64,000 nucleotides of DNA. Origin: Leptospira sp. WS92.C1 (lineage in GTDB: Bacteria > Spirochaetota > Leptospiria > Leptospirales > Leptospiraceae). Numbering within the stretch: the stretch's first letter is position 1; each line of letters opens with the position of its first letter. Under the pieces are notes generated by a model. That model did no database searches, had not been told where the DNA came from, and worked only from the letters and a program-made list of their open reading frames with translations. The DNA lies in assembly GCF_040833975.1 (NCBI RefSeq), contig NZ_CP162130.1, forward strand, positions 2,874,001-2,938,000, given 5' to 3'. The translations under genes and the position numbers were made by a program. Positions 33,274 through 53,877 of the stretch are shown in pieces.

Positions 33274-35190
33274 TCAGCTCGCCTTGATTTCTTCCTGCAA
33301 ATTGGAAATAAATCCCGGACGAGTCAGAGTTTTTGTATCTTCCTGTCCGAGTTTACGCACGGCGATTGTGCCCGATTCCATTTCCTTTTCCCCTAAAACC
33401 AAAAGATAATTCGTCTTTTTTAAAATAGAATCTCGAATCTTAGCGCCGATCTTTTCATTTCGGGTATCCAATTCCACTCGGAAACCGGCATCGACTAACT
33501 CGCGATAGACTTCTTTTGCGTAATCGGTCACCTTTTCGGTCACGGTCAAAATTCTCACTTGATTTGGGGAAATCCAAAGCGGGAATTTTCCTTCGTAGTG
33601 TTCGATCAAAATTCCGATGAACCGTTCCAAGGATCCATAAATCGCTCTGTGAATCATGACCGGTCTTTTTTTCTGACCGTCGCTGTCCGTATAATCCAGT
33701 TCAAATCGTTCGGGTATGGAAAAATCAACCTGTATGGTTCCGCATTGCCAGAGTCTTCCGATCGAATCCTTGATATTGAATTCGATTTTCGGCCCATAAA
33801 ACGCGCCCTCGCCTTCCTTGATTCCGTAAGGAATTCCTTTTTTCTCAAGAGAAGCTTTTAGAGTGTTGGTTGCGTATTCCCAATCCTCGTCTTTTCCCTG
33901 CGATTTTTCGGGTCTTGTCGCGATAAAGGTTTTGAATTCGGAAAATCCAAATTTATTATATACGGCAAACGTAAAGTCGATGATATCCATGACTTCCGAT
34001 TCCAGAAAATCCAGAGGAGCATAGATATGAGAATCGTCCTGAGTGAACGCTCTCACACGAAAGAGTCCGTGTAAAACCCCGTGCAACTCGTGACGATGTA
34101 CACTTCCGAATTCCGCGAATCGAATTGGCAATTCCCGATACGAATGAAGATGATGTTTGTAGATCAAGGAACATCCCGGACAATTCATCGGCTTTAACGC
34201 ATAGTCCTCTTCGTCGATATCCGTAAAATACATGTTCTCATGAAAATTATCCCAGTGTCCGGATTTTTTCCAAAGCTCCGAAGAAAGAACCGCGGGAGTT
34301 TTGATTTCCTGATAGCCTCTTTTGTTACATTCGCCTCTGAGATATTCCGCGAGCCCGTTCCATAGGATCGTTCCTTTGGGATGCCAAAACGGAAACCCGG
34401 GACCTTCTTTTTGAAAAGAGAATAGATCCATTTCCTTTCCGATTTTTCTGTGATCTCTTTTTTTCGCCTCTTCGACCTGAAAGAGATATTGATCCAATTC
34501 TTTTTTGGAAGGAAACGCAACTCCGTAGATACGGGTGAGCATCGCGTTATCCTTGTTTGCTTTCCAATACGCACCGGAGATCGCGGTCAGTTTAAAGGAT
34601 TTTAAGATTCCCGAATTGGAAACGTGCGGTCCTCGGCAAAGATCAAACCATTCTCCCATTCCATAGATGGAAACTTCCTCGCTTGGAATCTGATCGATGA
34701 TTTCGATCTTATACTTTTCCCCGAGTTTTTGAAAGGTGTCGATCGCTTCCTTTTTCGAAACGACCTTTCTCCAAATCTTGTGATCCGCCTTTACGATTTT
34801 TTCCATCTCGGCTTCGATCTTGGGAAGATCTTCCGGCGTAATGACCACGCCTCCAAAGTCGATATCGTAATAGAAAAATCCGGGACCGTTATCGATGACC
34901 GGACCCACGGTGAGATTTGCGTTTTTATATAAATTCTGAACCGCCATTCCGAGCAAATGCGCCGCGGAATGTTGAAAGGTTTTCCATCCGTCTTTTTCGG
35001 TGAATGTGAGTATTTCTATGGTTGCGTTTGTCTCCACCGTTCGGGATAAGTCCTGGATATCCGTGCCGTTGAGGCGTACAGCGAGCGCTTTGTTTTTTAA
35101 GAACGGTAATTCTTTTTCGATGAAGTCGCGGAAGGTAAAACCTTCGGCGACTTCCTTTACGGATTGATCTGGCAGTGTGAGCCTATACAT
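33274..35190 (-). CDS. thrS: Threonyl-tRNA synthetase
   Basis: Charges tRNA-Thr. 638 residues from the ATG at 35190 ([10 protein letters not shown]), preceded by GGAAAA; an upstream extension to 35364 overlaps the divergent carA promoter area and is not family-like. Domains: TGS (1-60), editing/SAD domain with HSAAHLLGM and a later conserved Cys region (PHVSNSG), class II catalytic core (motif 2 near [14 protein letters not shown], zinc ligands in [13 protein letters not shown]) and anticodon domain (after about 540). Complete. Confidence 0.96.
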   Translation of the reverse strand: MYRLTLPDQSVKEVAEGFTFRDFIEKELPFLKNKALAVRLNGTDIQDLSRTVETNATIEILTFTEKDGWKTFQHSAAHLLGMAVQNLYKNANLTVGPVIDNGPGFFYYDIDFGGVVITPEDLPKIEAEMEKIVKADHKIWRKVVSKKEAIDTFQKLGEKYKIEIIDQIPSEEVSIYGMGEWFDLCRGPHVSNSGILKSFKLTAISGAYWKANKDNAMLTRIYGVAFPSKKELDQYLFQVEEAKKRDHRKIGKEMDLFSFQKEGPGFPFWHPKGTILWNGLAEYLRGECNKRGYQEIKTPAVLSSELWKKSGHWDNFHENMYFTDIDEEDYALKPMNCPGCSLIYKHHLHSYRELPIRFAEFGSVHRHELHGVLHGLFRVRAFTQDDSHIYAPLDFLESEVMDIIDFTFAVYNKFGFSEFKTFIATRPEKSQGKDEDWEYATNTLKASLEKKGIPYGIKEGEGAFYGPKIEFNIKDSIGRLWQCGTIQVDFSIPERFELDYTDSDGQKKRPVMIHRAIYGSLERFIGILIEHYEGKFPLWISPNQVRILTVTEKVTDYAKEVYRELVDAGFRVELDTRNEKIGAKIRDSILKKTNYLLVLGEKEMESGTIAVRKLGQEDTKTLTRPGFISNLQEEIKAS

Positions 35191-35326
35191 TCTTATTATT
35201 TTCCAGGAACTAAATTGGGGATTCCCCCGTTTCCATTCGCGAAAATCGGACATATTTTTCAACCGATTTGCATTTGCGGGGGAAAAACCTTGACTACGCC
35301 CCAACCCGTCCCGACGCTGTATGCAG

Positions 35327-36420
<1,094 letters not shown>

Positions 36421-36424
<4 letters not shown>

Positions 36425-36609
36425 CAGAATTTCCGCAACTTCCCGATAGAATTCTCGGACTCCCCGTAGGTAAAGAGGTTTCGATCGAAGCTCTTGTCAA
36501 AGACGTATGGAATCCAGAAACAGAGGACCTTTTCCCACCTAAAAGTTTTTTAGGTCTCGGCTTTGGTGTTAATTTTTACGCAATCGCAAGAAAGACCGGA
36601 ATTCTTTAA
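36421..36609 (+). CDS. Small protein coupled to carA, DUF5808-like
   Basis: A 62-residue protein starting inside the carA stop (ATGA overlap), so it is translationally coupled. The segment [20 protein letters not shown] resembles the short DUF5808 motif (VPKR-x-G-x-G-x-x-x-NF), of unknown function; this is recalled, not searched. It has no membrane segment or signal peptide. It could be a carA-linked regulator or the 5' part of a once longer gene; no continuation was found in other frames. Confidence 0.55.
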
Positions 36610-37066
36610 GACAAAGCGCTCGTTCTAAAGGGAGAATCCCATCTTCTTTTGGAACGAGAAAATTCTTGCTGATCCTGCTCTTGGATCCTATCCTCTTCCT
36701 TTTTTAACTATAAATCCATCCTGTTTGTAAGCTTATCACAGATCGGCTGTGCAATTGAGGTTTGTTGGAGTTCCCACAAGAGTGGGTCCGAAAATAATTG
36801 TTGATTCAATTGGAATTTTCTGGTGTATGAAAAATATTTTTTTAAATTATAATTTTCTAAAATGATTCTCTTACATTTTCGGGTGATTCGCTCGGAAATT
36901 TAAATTTTAAAAAAGCGAGCGACTTAAATGCCGCCCCTAGGAAGGCATTTGCTGAGCATAACCATTTCTGCTCCAATTTCCGCAGAACATTTCGATGAAA
37001 TAAGAAATTGCAAATCGTATCAAACGAAAGCGACTTTCTTTTCGGCGGAAATTTCCACTCCAATCG
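36610..37066. other. Spacer after carA
   Basis: 457 bp with no supported gene. It contains a reverse-oriented short repeat TGTTGGAGTTCCCACA at 36763-36778, plus AT-rich sequence. Confidence 0.5.
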
Positions 37067-37520
37067 CTATCGCGGGGACCCTGATTCCGAAAGCCTCATT
37101 TTCAAGATGGGATAGTTCTTTCCCGCCGAATCCAGTTCGGTTCGATCGTAGGTTCTAAACCCAAATTTAGAATAAAATAAAACCGCATGTAAATTTTGTT
37201 CATTCACATCGACTTCGGTTGCCTTCAATTCCTGGATCGCAAATTCGATCAACAACCTTCCAATACCGTTTCCGATCTGTTCCGGTTCTAAAAAGAGCAT
37301 CTCTATTTTATTTTCAGACACTCCGATAAATCCGATCAAACTTTCATCTTCGGACAAACAACAAAAAACCCGAAACAAAGTAAAATCGATATCCACAACC
37401 AAGGATTTAAAATACTCTATGTCTTCCGGGGAGACAAACTTATGTGTCTCTCGAACCGAACGTTCCCAAAGAGAAATCATTTGTTTTCGAAATTTCTCTT
37501 CATATGGTTTTATACTCCAT
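37067..37520 (-). pseudogene. GNAT acetyltransferase with frameshifted start
   Basis: From the ATG at 37480 the frame gives 137 residues of a GNAT (GFIGVSENKIEMLFLEPEQI, then GNGIGRLLIEFAIQEL, ending VLFYSKFGF). Upstream in the same frame the expected N-terminal strand continues (IKPYEEKFRKQMISLWERSV) but no start codon is found in that frame. The ATG at 37520 is one frame off: removing one T from ATGGAGTATAAACC-like sequence would give MEIKPYEEK, a normal GNAT beginning. So a one-base insertion separates start and body. The gene is either broken or translated from the internal ATG without beta-strand 1. Confidence 0.65.
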
Positions 37521-37702
37521 TTTGACTGGTCCAGAGTCGCCTCCCGAGTTTTTTGTTGGAACTACCACAAAATTTTAGTTTCTCTTTTCAAAATCCGCAG
37601 GAGTTCCCACTTTTGCGAGAAAGAAAATTATCGTTGCAGGAATTAGATTTTTCTGATATAGGAAAGTCCTCGGTCTTTTTCCCGCCACCTCACCCCTCCA
37701 CC
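37521..37702. repeat. Short repeats next to the IS insertion
   Basis: The spacer upstream of the nested elements contains TGTTGGAACTACCACA (37554-37569) and GCAGGAGTTCCCAC (37597-37610). A further copy (CTGTAGGAACTACGACA, 40119-40135) lies beyond the IS, so the insertion fell into an existing repeat-rich spacer. Confidence 0.6.
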
Positions 37703-37711
37703 CAAAATCAG
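37703..37711 (+). repeat. 9-bp target duplication, left copy
   Basis: CAAAATCAG, repeated exactly at 40080-40088, flanking the outer insertion sequence. A 9-bp duplication is what IS50/Tn5-type IS4-family elements produce. Confidence 0.9.
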
Positions 37712-37890
37712 CATAACCTTACCCACAAGTTAAAAAAACTAGCTTTTTTAGGCCATTGTTGCTTTTCTTTCCTTGGGCCTAAAGATGATCACTAAACATT
37801 GGAGTAGTACGCTCGAAACGGATTTAGATTGGATTGAAGAAGAATTTCTGTCTCTTAGCTTGGGGGACAAGAGACTTAATAAACGATTAA

Positions 37891-38768
37891 GAGCCTGTCC
37901 CAAAACTATCTATTCGTCATCCTAAGTAATATAATAGCGCAAGTAAGCTGCATTAATGCAACGTAATTTTTCTTTTTGGATTCCCAACAGGTCTTGATTG
38001 CTCTGAAAGCATTTAACCATGCAAAAGTTCTCTCGACAGTCCATCGAAAAGGTTTAAGTGGGGTAAAGTATTCTGGATTTTTTGAGTTTGTCTTGTTCGG
38101 GATTCGGTATTGTATGCTTTTTCGATTTAACCCGTCTCGGATAGCTCTGCTTGAGTAAGCCTTGTCCAAAGAAAGAATTTTCGGCTTAAGATACTGATTA
38201 TCCCGTCGGACTTTAAATTTATTTAATGTTGGGAAGATCAATTTTGAGTCGTGAGTTCCTGCTGGGCCAATGACAAAGGCTACAGGTGCTCCACGCCGAT
38301 CGATGAGAATATGTCTTTTAATGCCTCTTTTGCCGCGATCCGTCGGATTTGGACCTGCGAAAGCCCCCCTTTTGGAGCCCTTGAAAAACTTCCATCGGCT
38401 GCCATTCTTTGGGTTCGTATCTTAACGACACGTTCGTAAAGTTCAAGTGCTTCTTTTTCTATCTTCTCAAAAACTCCGGCTTCTACCCATTCTTGAAACC
38501 TTCTATGTAATGTAGATTTACTCCCAAACATCGGAGGAATGTATCTCCATTGAACTCCTGTTCGGACTCGGTAAAATATTGCAGCCATTGCTTTCCGGTC
38601 ATCCAATCTAGGACGACCTCCTTTACTACCATCATTCGTATTCTTTGGAAGTAATCGTTTTAACTTCTTCCAAATCTCTTCGGGAATGTCAAGATGACCT
38701 AACTCTGATTTCATAAGTCATGTATTAAACTTACAAAGGAAAGTACAAGCAGGTTTTGGGACAGGCTC
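37891..38768 (-). mobile_element. IS5-family element nested in the IS4 element
   Basis: 878 bp with perfect 16-bp terminal inverted repeats GAGCCTGTCCCAAAAC (37891-37906 and 38753-38768) and a 3-bp target duplication TAA (37888-37890, 38769-38771). A TNA target and a two-frame transposase fit the IS1031/IS427 side of the IS5 family. It inserted opposite to the outer transposase. Confidence 0.9.
37906..38714 (-). CDS. IS5-family transposase made by -1 frameshift
   Basis: OrfA (38714-38280) begins MKSELGHLDIPEEIWKKL and carries the GGRPRLDDRKAMAAIFY and GVQWRYIPPMFG segments, plus the first catalytic Asp in MAADGSF. OrfB (ending at the TAG at 37906-37908) continues in the -1 frame with GPNPTDRGKRGIKRHILIDR, the second Asp in LSLDKAYSS and the Glu in WTVERTFAWL. 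The frames meet at the slippery run AAAAGGGGGG (plus-strand 38364-38373), so a -1 slip yields one full DDE protein of about 270 residues. All catalytic residues are present, so the element may still move. Confidence 0.85.
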
Positions 38769-40079
38769 TAAAGAAAATTATCGGATCGATGTGTAACCAA
38801 ACGGGCTCAAGCCTACCTGATGTTTTTGGTAATTGGTCGGGAACAAAAGCCGCCTATCGTTTTTTCTCGAACCCGAAAGTATCTCCGGATGAAATTATTG
38901 CTCCACATTCCAGAGCGACTAAAAAGCGTCTTGAAAAACAAGAAACGATTTTGGTGTTAAGCGACACAACGGAAATTTATTATCGAAATAGAAACCGAAT
39001 CGAAGGTTTAGGGCCGATGAATTCCAACTTGGATCAGGGGCTTCTTTTACATCCTTCAATTGCATTTACCACAGACGGAATCCCTTTAGGAATTTTAGAT
39101 TTTAAAATGTGGGCTCGCTTGAAATTAGGCTCTAAACATTTACCAAGAGATGTAAGAAAGAGAACTCCTATTGAAAATAAGGAAAGTATAAAGTGGATTC
39201 AAGGCTACAGAACAACATGCGAATTTCCTAAAGAATCCGATGCAAAATACATATTCATCTGTGATAGAGAAGCAGATATTTTCGAACTATTTCAGGAACA
39301 TATAGAGGTAGGAGAAAACGCTCCAGATCTGCTTATACGTGCGGTTTATGACAGAAAGATCGAGGGCGGTGATTATTCTTGGTCCTATCTTGAAACCTTA
39401 GAGCCGGTTGATATATATACAATCTCTGTTCCAAGAAAGAAAGGAAAGAAAGCAAGAGACGCTAAAATCGAGCTTCGATTTGAAAAATTATCAATAAAGC
39501 CCCCTCGATATAAAAAATTGGAAAATATAGATATGTATGCGGTATCCGCAACTGAGATTGACGGATCAGAAGACGAAACAATTCAGTGGAAATTTTTAAC
39601 AACAATTCCAATTAGAACTTCTGAAGATGCGAAGAACGTAATCTCTTACTATAAAAGTCGTTGGGGAATCGAAGTCTATTTCAAGATATTAAAATCTGGA
39701 TGTGCAATCGAATCCACTCAATTCAAATTTGGCGATCGATTCAAGGCTTGTATTGCCATTAGCGCAATCGTCTCTTGGCGCGTAATGATGTTAACATTCT
39801 TAGGAAGGAATGTCCACGGATTAAAAGCTTCCATCATGTTTGAACCATTTGAATGGAAAGGCGCTTACTGCCGACTTTACGAAACTCCTCAACCACCAAA
39901 ACAAGAACCTGATTTAGGCACTGTTTTAGAATGGATTGCAAAGTTAGGCGGACACTTAGGGCGGAAATCAGACTCACCGCCTGGACCTCTCACAATATTC
40001 AAAGGATTAATGAGAGTTATAGATCTCGGATTTATGTTTAAATTACTCACGCAGGATTTAACTTGTGGGTAAGGTTATG

Positions 40080-40088
40080 CAAAATCAG
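40080..40088 (+). repeat. 9-bp target duplication, right copy
   Basis: CAAAATCAG, identical to 37703-37711, directly outside the right terminal inverted repeat. Confidence 0.9.
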
Positions 40089-40157
40089 GGCGGGGCGCAC
40101 TTTTGTATTACGGAGGACTGTAGGAACTACGACAAAACAGGCGTTTACTGCAAAACA

Positions 40158-40189
40158 AAAAAGCCCGAGACTTGACTCTCGGGCTTTTT
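40158..40189 (-). terminator. Intrinsic terminator after sucA
   Basis: A strong stem GCCCGAGA / TCTCGGGC with 6-nt loop, flanked by A-run and T-run on opposite sides, so it can work on both strands. It lies 62 bp beyond the sucA stop and ends the sucB-lpdA-sucA transcript. Confidence 0.88.
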
Positions 40190-40250
40190 GAATTCATCCC
40201 TTCGATTTTTTCTAATCCAAATCGAGGATGAAAATTCTACTTTGTAAATC

Positions 40251-43019
<2,769 letters not shown>

Positions 43020-43043
43020 ATATTGAAACCTACCTAATCCGAT

Positions 43044-45696
<2,653 letters not shown>

Positions 45697-45738
45697 GTAT
45701 GATTCCTTTTGAGAGGCTTAAGATGCTCTATATTGCCG

Positions 45739-45769
<31 letters not shown>

Positions 45770-45798
45770 ATCTGTAAACGAAATTCTCCAAAACCGAA

Positions 45799-49193
<3,395 letters not shown>

Positions 49194-49300
49194 CTTGAAC
49201 CCAGGATTTCCGTATCCGTCTTTCTGTCAAAGATAAGAGGGGGAAAGAAAAATTGTTTTACGGTTGTCTCCCGAATTCTAACGAGAAATCATGTTCCCCT

Positions 49301-50119
49301 ATGACAGGCATCTACAATCGGATCGGCCCGGAATTGACTCCCGTAGTTCGAACTCTATTGATCGTAAATGTGGGGATTTTTGCAATCCAATTGCTCTTAT
49401 CCTGGACAATCGGCGATTTTCTTTCCCTCTATCTCGGAATGAATTCGGATTTAGTCACTCATCATTATTTTATCTGGCAATTGATTACGTATTCTTTTTT
49501 ACATTCGGTTCAGAACTTCTTTCATATTTTATTCAACATGTTCTCTCTTTGGATGTTCGGATCCATTTTGGAAAATCACTGGGGTGGAAAGAATTTTCTG
49601 AAGTTCTATCTCTTCTCCTGTTTTACGGGCGGGCTTTTTCCCCTGATTCTACACAATCTCGGACTGCATCAGGGAACCATCATCGGAGCTTCCGGAGGAA
49701 TCTACGGTTTGCTGATCGCATTTGCGCTCACCTGGCCGAACCAGGAACTTCTTTTTATGGGATTTTTTCCTCTCAAAGCGAAATACATGGTAATCATCCT
49801 CATGCTCATCATCGCCCTTTCCGGTCCGGGAGGAAACATCGCCCATATGGCTCACGCAGGCGGAGCGATCGGGGGAGCTCTTTATTTCTTTTATTATAAT
49901 AAACTAAAGCCGAAAATTCCAGCATCCTTTTCCTTGAGCCGATATCTTCAAAAAAGAAAAATGAAAAAATGGCAAGAGGAAATGAATCGGAAGATTCATG
50001 TTCGCGAAGAAGTGGATCAACTTTTGGATAAGATTTCCAAAAGCGGAATGGATTCTCTTTCCAGAAAGGAAAAGAAATTTTTAAAAGAAGCTTCGAGCCA
50101 ATACTATTCGGAGGAATGA
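49301..50119 (+). CDS. Rhomboid-family intramembrane protease
   Basis: A 272-residue inner-membrane protein with about six transmembrane segments. The catalytic dyad is visible: Ser in GASGGIYGLL and His in NIAHMAHAGGAIGGALYFF; the oxyanion-side His/Asn set is in HILFNMFSLWMFG. It cleaves transmembrane substrates near the membrane surface; substrates are unknown. The ATG at 49301 gives MTGIYNRIG; an earlier TTG at 49253 would add 16 unlikely residues. A charged cytoplasmic tail of about 60 residues follows the last helix. Confidence 0.92.
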   Translation: MTGIYNRIGPELTPVVRTLLIVNVGIFAIQLLLSWTIGDFLSLYLGMNSDLVTHHYFIWQLITYSFLHSVQNFFHILFNMFSLWMFGSILENHWGGKNFLKFYLFSCFTGGLFPLILHNLGLHQGTIIGASGGIYGLLIAFALTWPNQELLFMGFFPLKAKYMVIILMLIIALSGPGGNIAHMAHAGGAIGGALYFFYYNKLKPKIPASFSLSRYLQKRKMKKWQEEMNRKIHVREEVDQLLDKISKSGMDSLSRKEKKFLKEASSQYYSEE

Positions 50120-50444
50120 GAATCCCCCGTGATACCTTAGGGCGGGCTTTAAGTCCGTCTTCAAGCAGTTTTTTACGAAAATACTTTGTCGGAACAAGTG
50201 AAATTCGACTGTGATTTTGAAACTGTAGGATCTCACACAAAAAAAGTTTTCAAAAATGAGATCTTTCGTTTTACAAAATCTAAAGAATCAAAATTCTAAT
50301 TTTCTTTTTAAAGTATAAAGTCCGCGGATTTTACTTCAAAACGGACTTAAAGTCCCCGACAATCTTTTTTTCACAAAAAATCCTTGTTGGAACAACTACA
50401 AATATCGTTTCTGAAACTGTAAATGATGCGAGTTATAAAATAAA
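50120..50444 (+). repeat. Spacer with two composite dispersed repeats
   Basis: No gene is supported. GCGGGCTTTAAGTCCGTCT (50142-50160) is followed by ACTTTGTCGGAACAAG and CTGTAGGATCTCACACA; a second unit, ACGGACTTAAAGTCCCCG (50341-50358), is followed by CCTTGTTGGAACAACTACA. The order palindrome, T-rich spacer, GTYGGAACAA motif, sometimes GTRGGATCTCACAC, recurs at 51.1 kb. Confidence 0.75.
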
Positions 50445-51041
50445 ATGAAACATTCCTATCCTCCAGAGCCCATTTCTCTCATCGGCGATCATGCAGAATT
50501 ACATCCTTTAAAACCGGAGCACCATGACGAATTGGTAAAAGCGACCCAGGATGGAGAACTCTGGAAGTTATGGTTCACAGCCGTCCCTTCCCCGGAAACG
50601 ATGAAAACCTGGATCCAAACCGCACTGGCGGAACAAAAAGAAAAACAATCTCTGCCGTTCGTCGTAAAACGAAAGAGCGATCAAAAAATTCTCGGCAGCA
50701 CTCGCTATATGAATATCGAGAAAATTTCGAATCGGCTGGAGATCGGTTCCACTTGGTATTGCAGAGAAGCTCAAAAAACCGCAATCAACACGGAATGCAA
50801 ACTTCTTCTTTTGGAACACGCATTCGAGAATTTAGAATGTATCGCCGTGGAATTCAGAACTCACAGACTCAATGAAGAATCCCGGAGAGCGATCTCGAGA
50901 CTCGGTGCGGTTCAAGACGGGATCCTCCGAAATCATAGAATCATGCCAAACGGAACGTTAAGAGACACCGTCGTCTACAGCATTCTTTCGAGCGAATGGC
51001 CGACCGTAAAAAGTCATCTCCGATTCAAGTTGAGGAGATAA
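50445..51041 (+). CDS. GNAT acetyltransferase, RimJ/RimL type
   Basis: A 198-residue cytoplasmic enzyme. N-terminal LIGDHAELHPLKPEHHDELV, the strand GSTRYMNIEKISNRLEIGST, and the core LEHAFENLECIAVEFRTHRLNEESRRAISRLG (split across the acetyl-CoA site) match the RimJ/RimL family, which acetylates protein N-termini or small amines. The usual R-G-x-G P-loop reads CREAQKTAINTE, as in several family members of this branch. The substrate is unknown. Single gene between two repeat-bearing spacers. Confidence 0.85.
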   Translation: MKHSYPPEPISLIGDHAELHPLKPEHHDELVKATQDGELWKLWFTAVPSPETMKTWIQTALAEQKEKQSLPFVVKRKSDQKILGSTRYMNIEKISNRLEIGSTWYCREAQKTAINTECKLLLLEHAFENLECIAVEFRTHRLNEESRRAISRLGAVQDGILRNHRIMPNGTLRDTVVYSILSSEWPTVKSHLRFKLRR

Positions 51042-51257
51042 TAAAACAAGCGGTCCGCTTGAATCACTCATAGAAAAAGAAAGTCCACCGTAATTTTCTT
51101 TGAAATCGGACTTCAAGTCCGCCGCAAGCAAAATTTACAAAAAACACTTTGTCGGAACAACGAAACCTCGCTGTCGATTCCCAAAATGTGGGATCTCACA
51201 CATTCCCAGCTTGCCTAAAAAAGAGAATCGCGGAAATTTGCAATCAGACATCCTGCT
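51042..51257 (+). repeat. Composite dispersed repeat before lplA
   Basis: AAGTCCACCGTAA at 51081-51093, palindrome CGGACTTCAAGTCCG at 51107-51121, then CACTTTGTCGGAACAACG and GTGGGATCTCACAC near 51187-51200. This is the clearest full-length copy and overlaps the likely lplA promoter region. Confidence 0.75.
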
Positions 51258-52103
51258 ATGCGCACATTCTCCTTTATCCAAAACTCAAAACGATCCGCCT
51301 TCTACAACCTTGCGCTCGAGGAAGCGATCGGACTTCATCTCGTATCTTCCGGATACGGGGCCGGACTTAGAATTTGGAAAAACCCATTCTCCATTGTAGT
51401 CGGGCTTTCCGAAAAACCGGAAGATACGATTCTGCCGGAAATTCTCAATCCATTCTTAGAATCCGAAAAAAATTCAGAAAAGAACTCGGTTCTGAAAAAT
51501 AAAAAAGTCATCAAAGAAAATTCCCCCACTATTTTAAGAAGAGCGAGCGGAGGAGGAACCGTAGTCCATCATCCGGATGAGAATCTCAACTTTACATTCT
51601 TCATTTCCCTGGATGTAAAACCCGAACTCTACAATGTAAAAGAATCCTATGATTATTTTTTAAGTCTCGTAATCGCGTCCTTGAAAAAACAAACGTTAGA
51701 CGCTTCTTTCCGAGGCAAATCGGATCTCGCGATATTCGAACAAGGACTGGAAAAAAAAATTTCGGGCAACGCACAGTTCCGAAAAAAGGGCGCGGTCGTT
51801 CATCACGGGACTTTGATTTTAAAACCTTCCCTGATTGAAAGGGTTTCCGGACTTCTCAAACATCCTCCGGAAGAACCAGAATACAGAAAGAACCGAAAAC
51901 ATTCCGATTTTGTGACCTCTCTTCCGGCCGATTTTTCCTCTGTAAAATTTGGTCAGGACCTATCTCATGTATTTGCCGAATCTTTGGGTCTTTCCAGAAT
52001 GGACACAGAGAAGGATCTCCGATTTACGAAATTGATTCTCAAAGAAGCAAAACAGCTTTTGGAGAATAAATACTCAAGGATGGATTTCATCCTGAGAGAC
52101 TGA
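51258..52103 (+). CDS. Lipoate-protein ligase A-like
   Basis: A 281-residue protein of the biotin/lipoate ligase fold. AFYNLALEEAI, LRIWKNPFSIVVGLSE, RRASGGGTVVHHPDENLNFT (substrate loop), GKSDLAIFEQGLEKKISGNA and VVHHGTLIL are the LplA/LipM signatures. It would attach lipoate or octanoate to E2 subunits such as SucB. An unusual Lys/Glu/Asn-rich insertion lies at about 75-92. Close upstream of glyA (46 bp) and probably co-transcribed. Confidence 0.88.
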   Translation: MRTFSFIQNSKRSAFYNLALEEAIGLHLVSSGYGAGLRIWKNPFSIVVGLSEKPEDTILPEILNPFLESEKNSEKNSVLKNKKVIKENSPTILRRASGGGTVVHHPDENLNFTFFISLDVKPELYNVKESYDYFLSLVIASLKKQTLDASFRGKSDLAIFEQGLEKKISGNAQFRKKGAVVHHGTLILKPSLIERVSGLLKHPPEEPEYRKNRKHSDFVTSLPADFSSVKFGQDLSHVFAESLGLSRMDTEKDLRFTKLILKEAKQLLENKYSRMDFILRD

Positions 52104-52149
52104 TCGGGTTTCATTCTACTCCGTAATCAGTTAGAAAAGAAGGGCCAGG

Positions 52150-53397
<1,248 letters not shown>

Positions 53398-53423
53398 ATT
53401 AGAATTTTCTAAAGTTCAGAATC

Positions 53424-53460
53424 AAAAGGCGTTCTTCTTTCAAGGACGCCTTTTATTTTT
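53424..53460 (+). terminator. Intrinsic terminator after glyA
   Basis: Perfect 9-bp stem AAAAGGCGT / ACGCCTTTT followed by ATTTTT. It separates glyA from the polymerase cassette. Confidence 0.9.
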
Positions 53461-53842
53461 ATGTGATACGTTGCATCTATCATCCATTCGGGACAAACGT
53501 CCTTTGCTGATGCAGAAATTGTTTAATTTTAAAAACGTTTCGGAAAGAATTTTTCACCCTTTCTATCCCCTCAAAAAACCGTATAACCTGCTTTGTTTTT
53601 ATCGATGATCCGAATCGTAAACAGTTGGACCCCAGATCCAACCTGGTCTGACACTCCCTGTTCTTCGTAAATCTCAGCGATACAGATTCGTATGATCGAT
53701 CTCTACGATGTCCGATTATACAATCTTCATTTCTCCGCTTCAAAACGAAGAAGATCATCGAAAGACGTTTGTTCTACTTGCGGTGGATCCGTTGAGCAAT
53801 TTCTTCCGGATTTTTTTGTGTATTCCCGACTTTATATTTCAC
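53461..53842. other. Spacer before the polymerase cassette
   Basis: No gene is supported. Open frames on both strands here have unlikely composition. A small inverted repeat GTTGGA-7nt-TCCAAC lies near 53619-53637. No SOS-box-like TTTG-N5-CAAA could be found by eye. Confidence 0.45.
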
Positions 53843-53877
53843 TTTACAAATTTATACTTATCATTAGAATAGTATTT
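53843..53877 (+). promoter_or_regulatory. Promoter with overlapping dyad, near-leaderless start
   Basis: TTTACA (53843-53848), 16-bp spacer, TAGAAT (53865-53870), 7 bases from the ATG at 53878; transcription would start at or next to the start codon. An imperfect dyad ATACT-N12-AGTAT (53854-53858, 53871-53875) overlaps the -10 element and could be a repressor site. No Shine-Dalgarno precedes the ATG, which fits a leaderless message. Confidence 0.5.

Larger units (their letters stand above)
37785..40072 (+). pseudogene. Tn5-like transposase split by another IS
   Basis: The first 35 codons (37785-37890, MITKHWSSTLETDLDW to GDKRLNKRL) are separated from the rest by the inner IS. Joining base 37890 to 38772 restores the frame exactly (NKRL-KKIIGSMCNQTG) and gives a 468-residue transposase. 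The DDE residues are kept: first Asp in VLSDTTEIYY, second Asp in FICDREADIFEL, and Glu in the Y-x2-R-x3-E-x6-K motif (YYKSRWGIEVYFKILK). The only visible damage is the insertion, so the element was intact until recently. The downstream piece has no proper start. Confidence 0.9.
37712..40079 (+). mobile_element. IS4-family (IS50/Tn5-like) element, interrupted
   Basis: Bounded by perfect 21-bp terminal inverted repeats (CATAACCTTACCCACAAGTTA at 37712-37732 and its reverse complement at 40059-40079) and 9-bp direct repeats outside. It spans 2368 bp; without the inner element and its duplicated TAA it would be 1487 bp, close to IS50. It lies between the GNAT remnant and the sucA terminator and interrupts no neighbouring gene. 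Confidence 0.92.

Noticed and set aside
53480..53758. 92-codon minus-strand frame before the polymerase cassette
   Set aside because: Composition and lack of any recognisable motif indicate chance; it opposes the cassette and has no ribosome site.
53692..53877. In-frame N-terminal extension of the RecA-like gene
   Set aside because: Runs through a good promoter and has unlikely composition; the ATG at 53878 begins family-like sequence.
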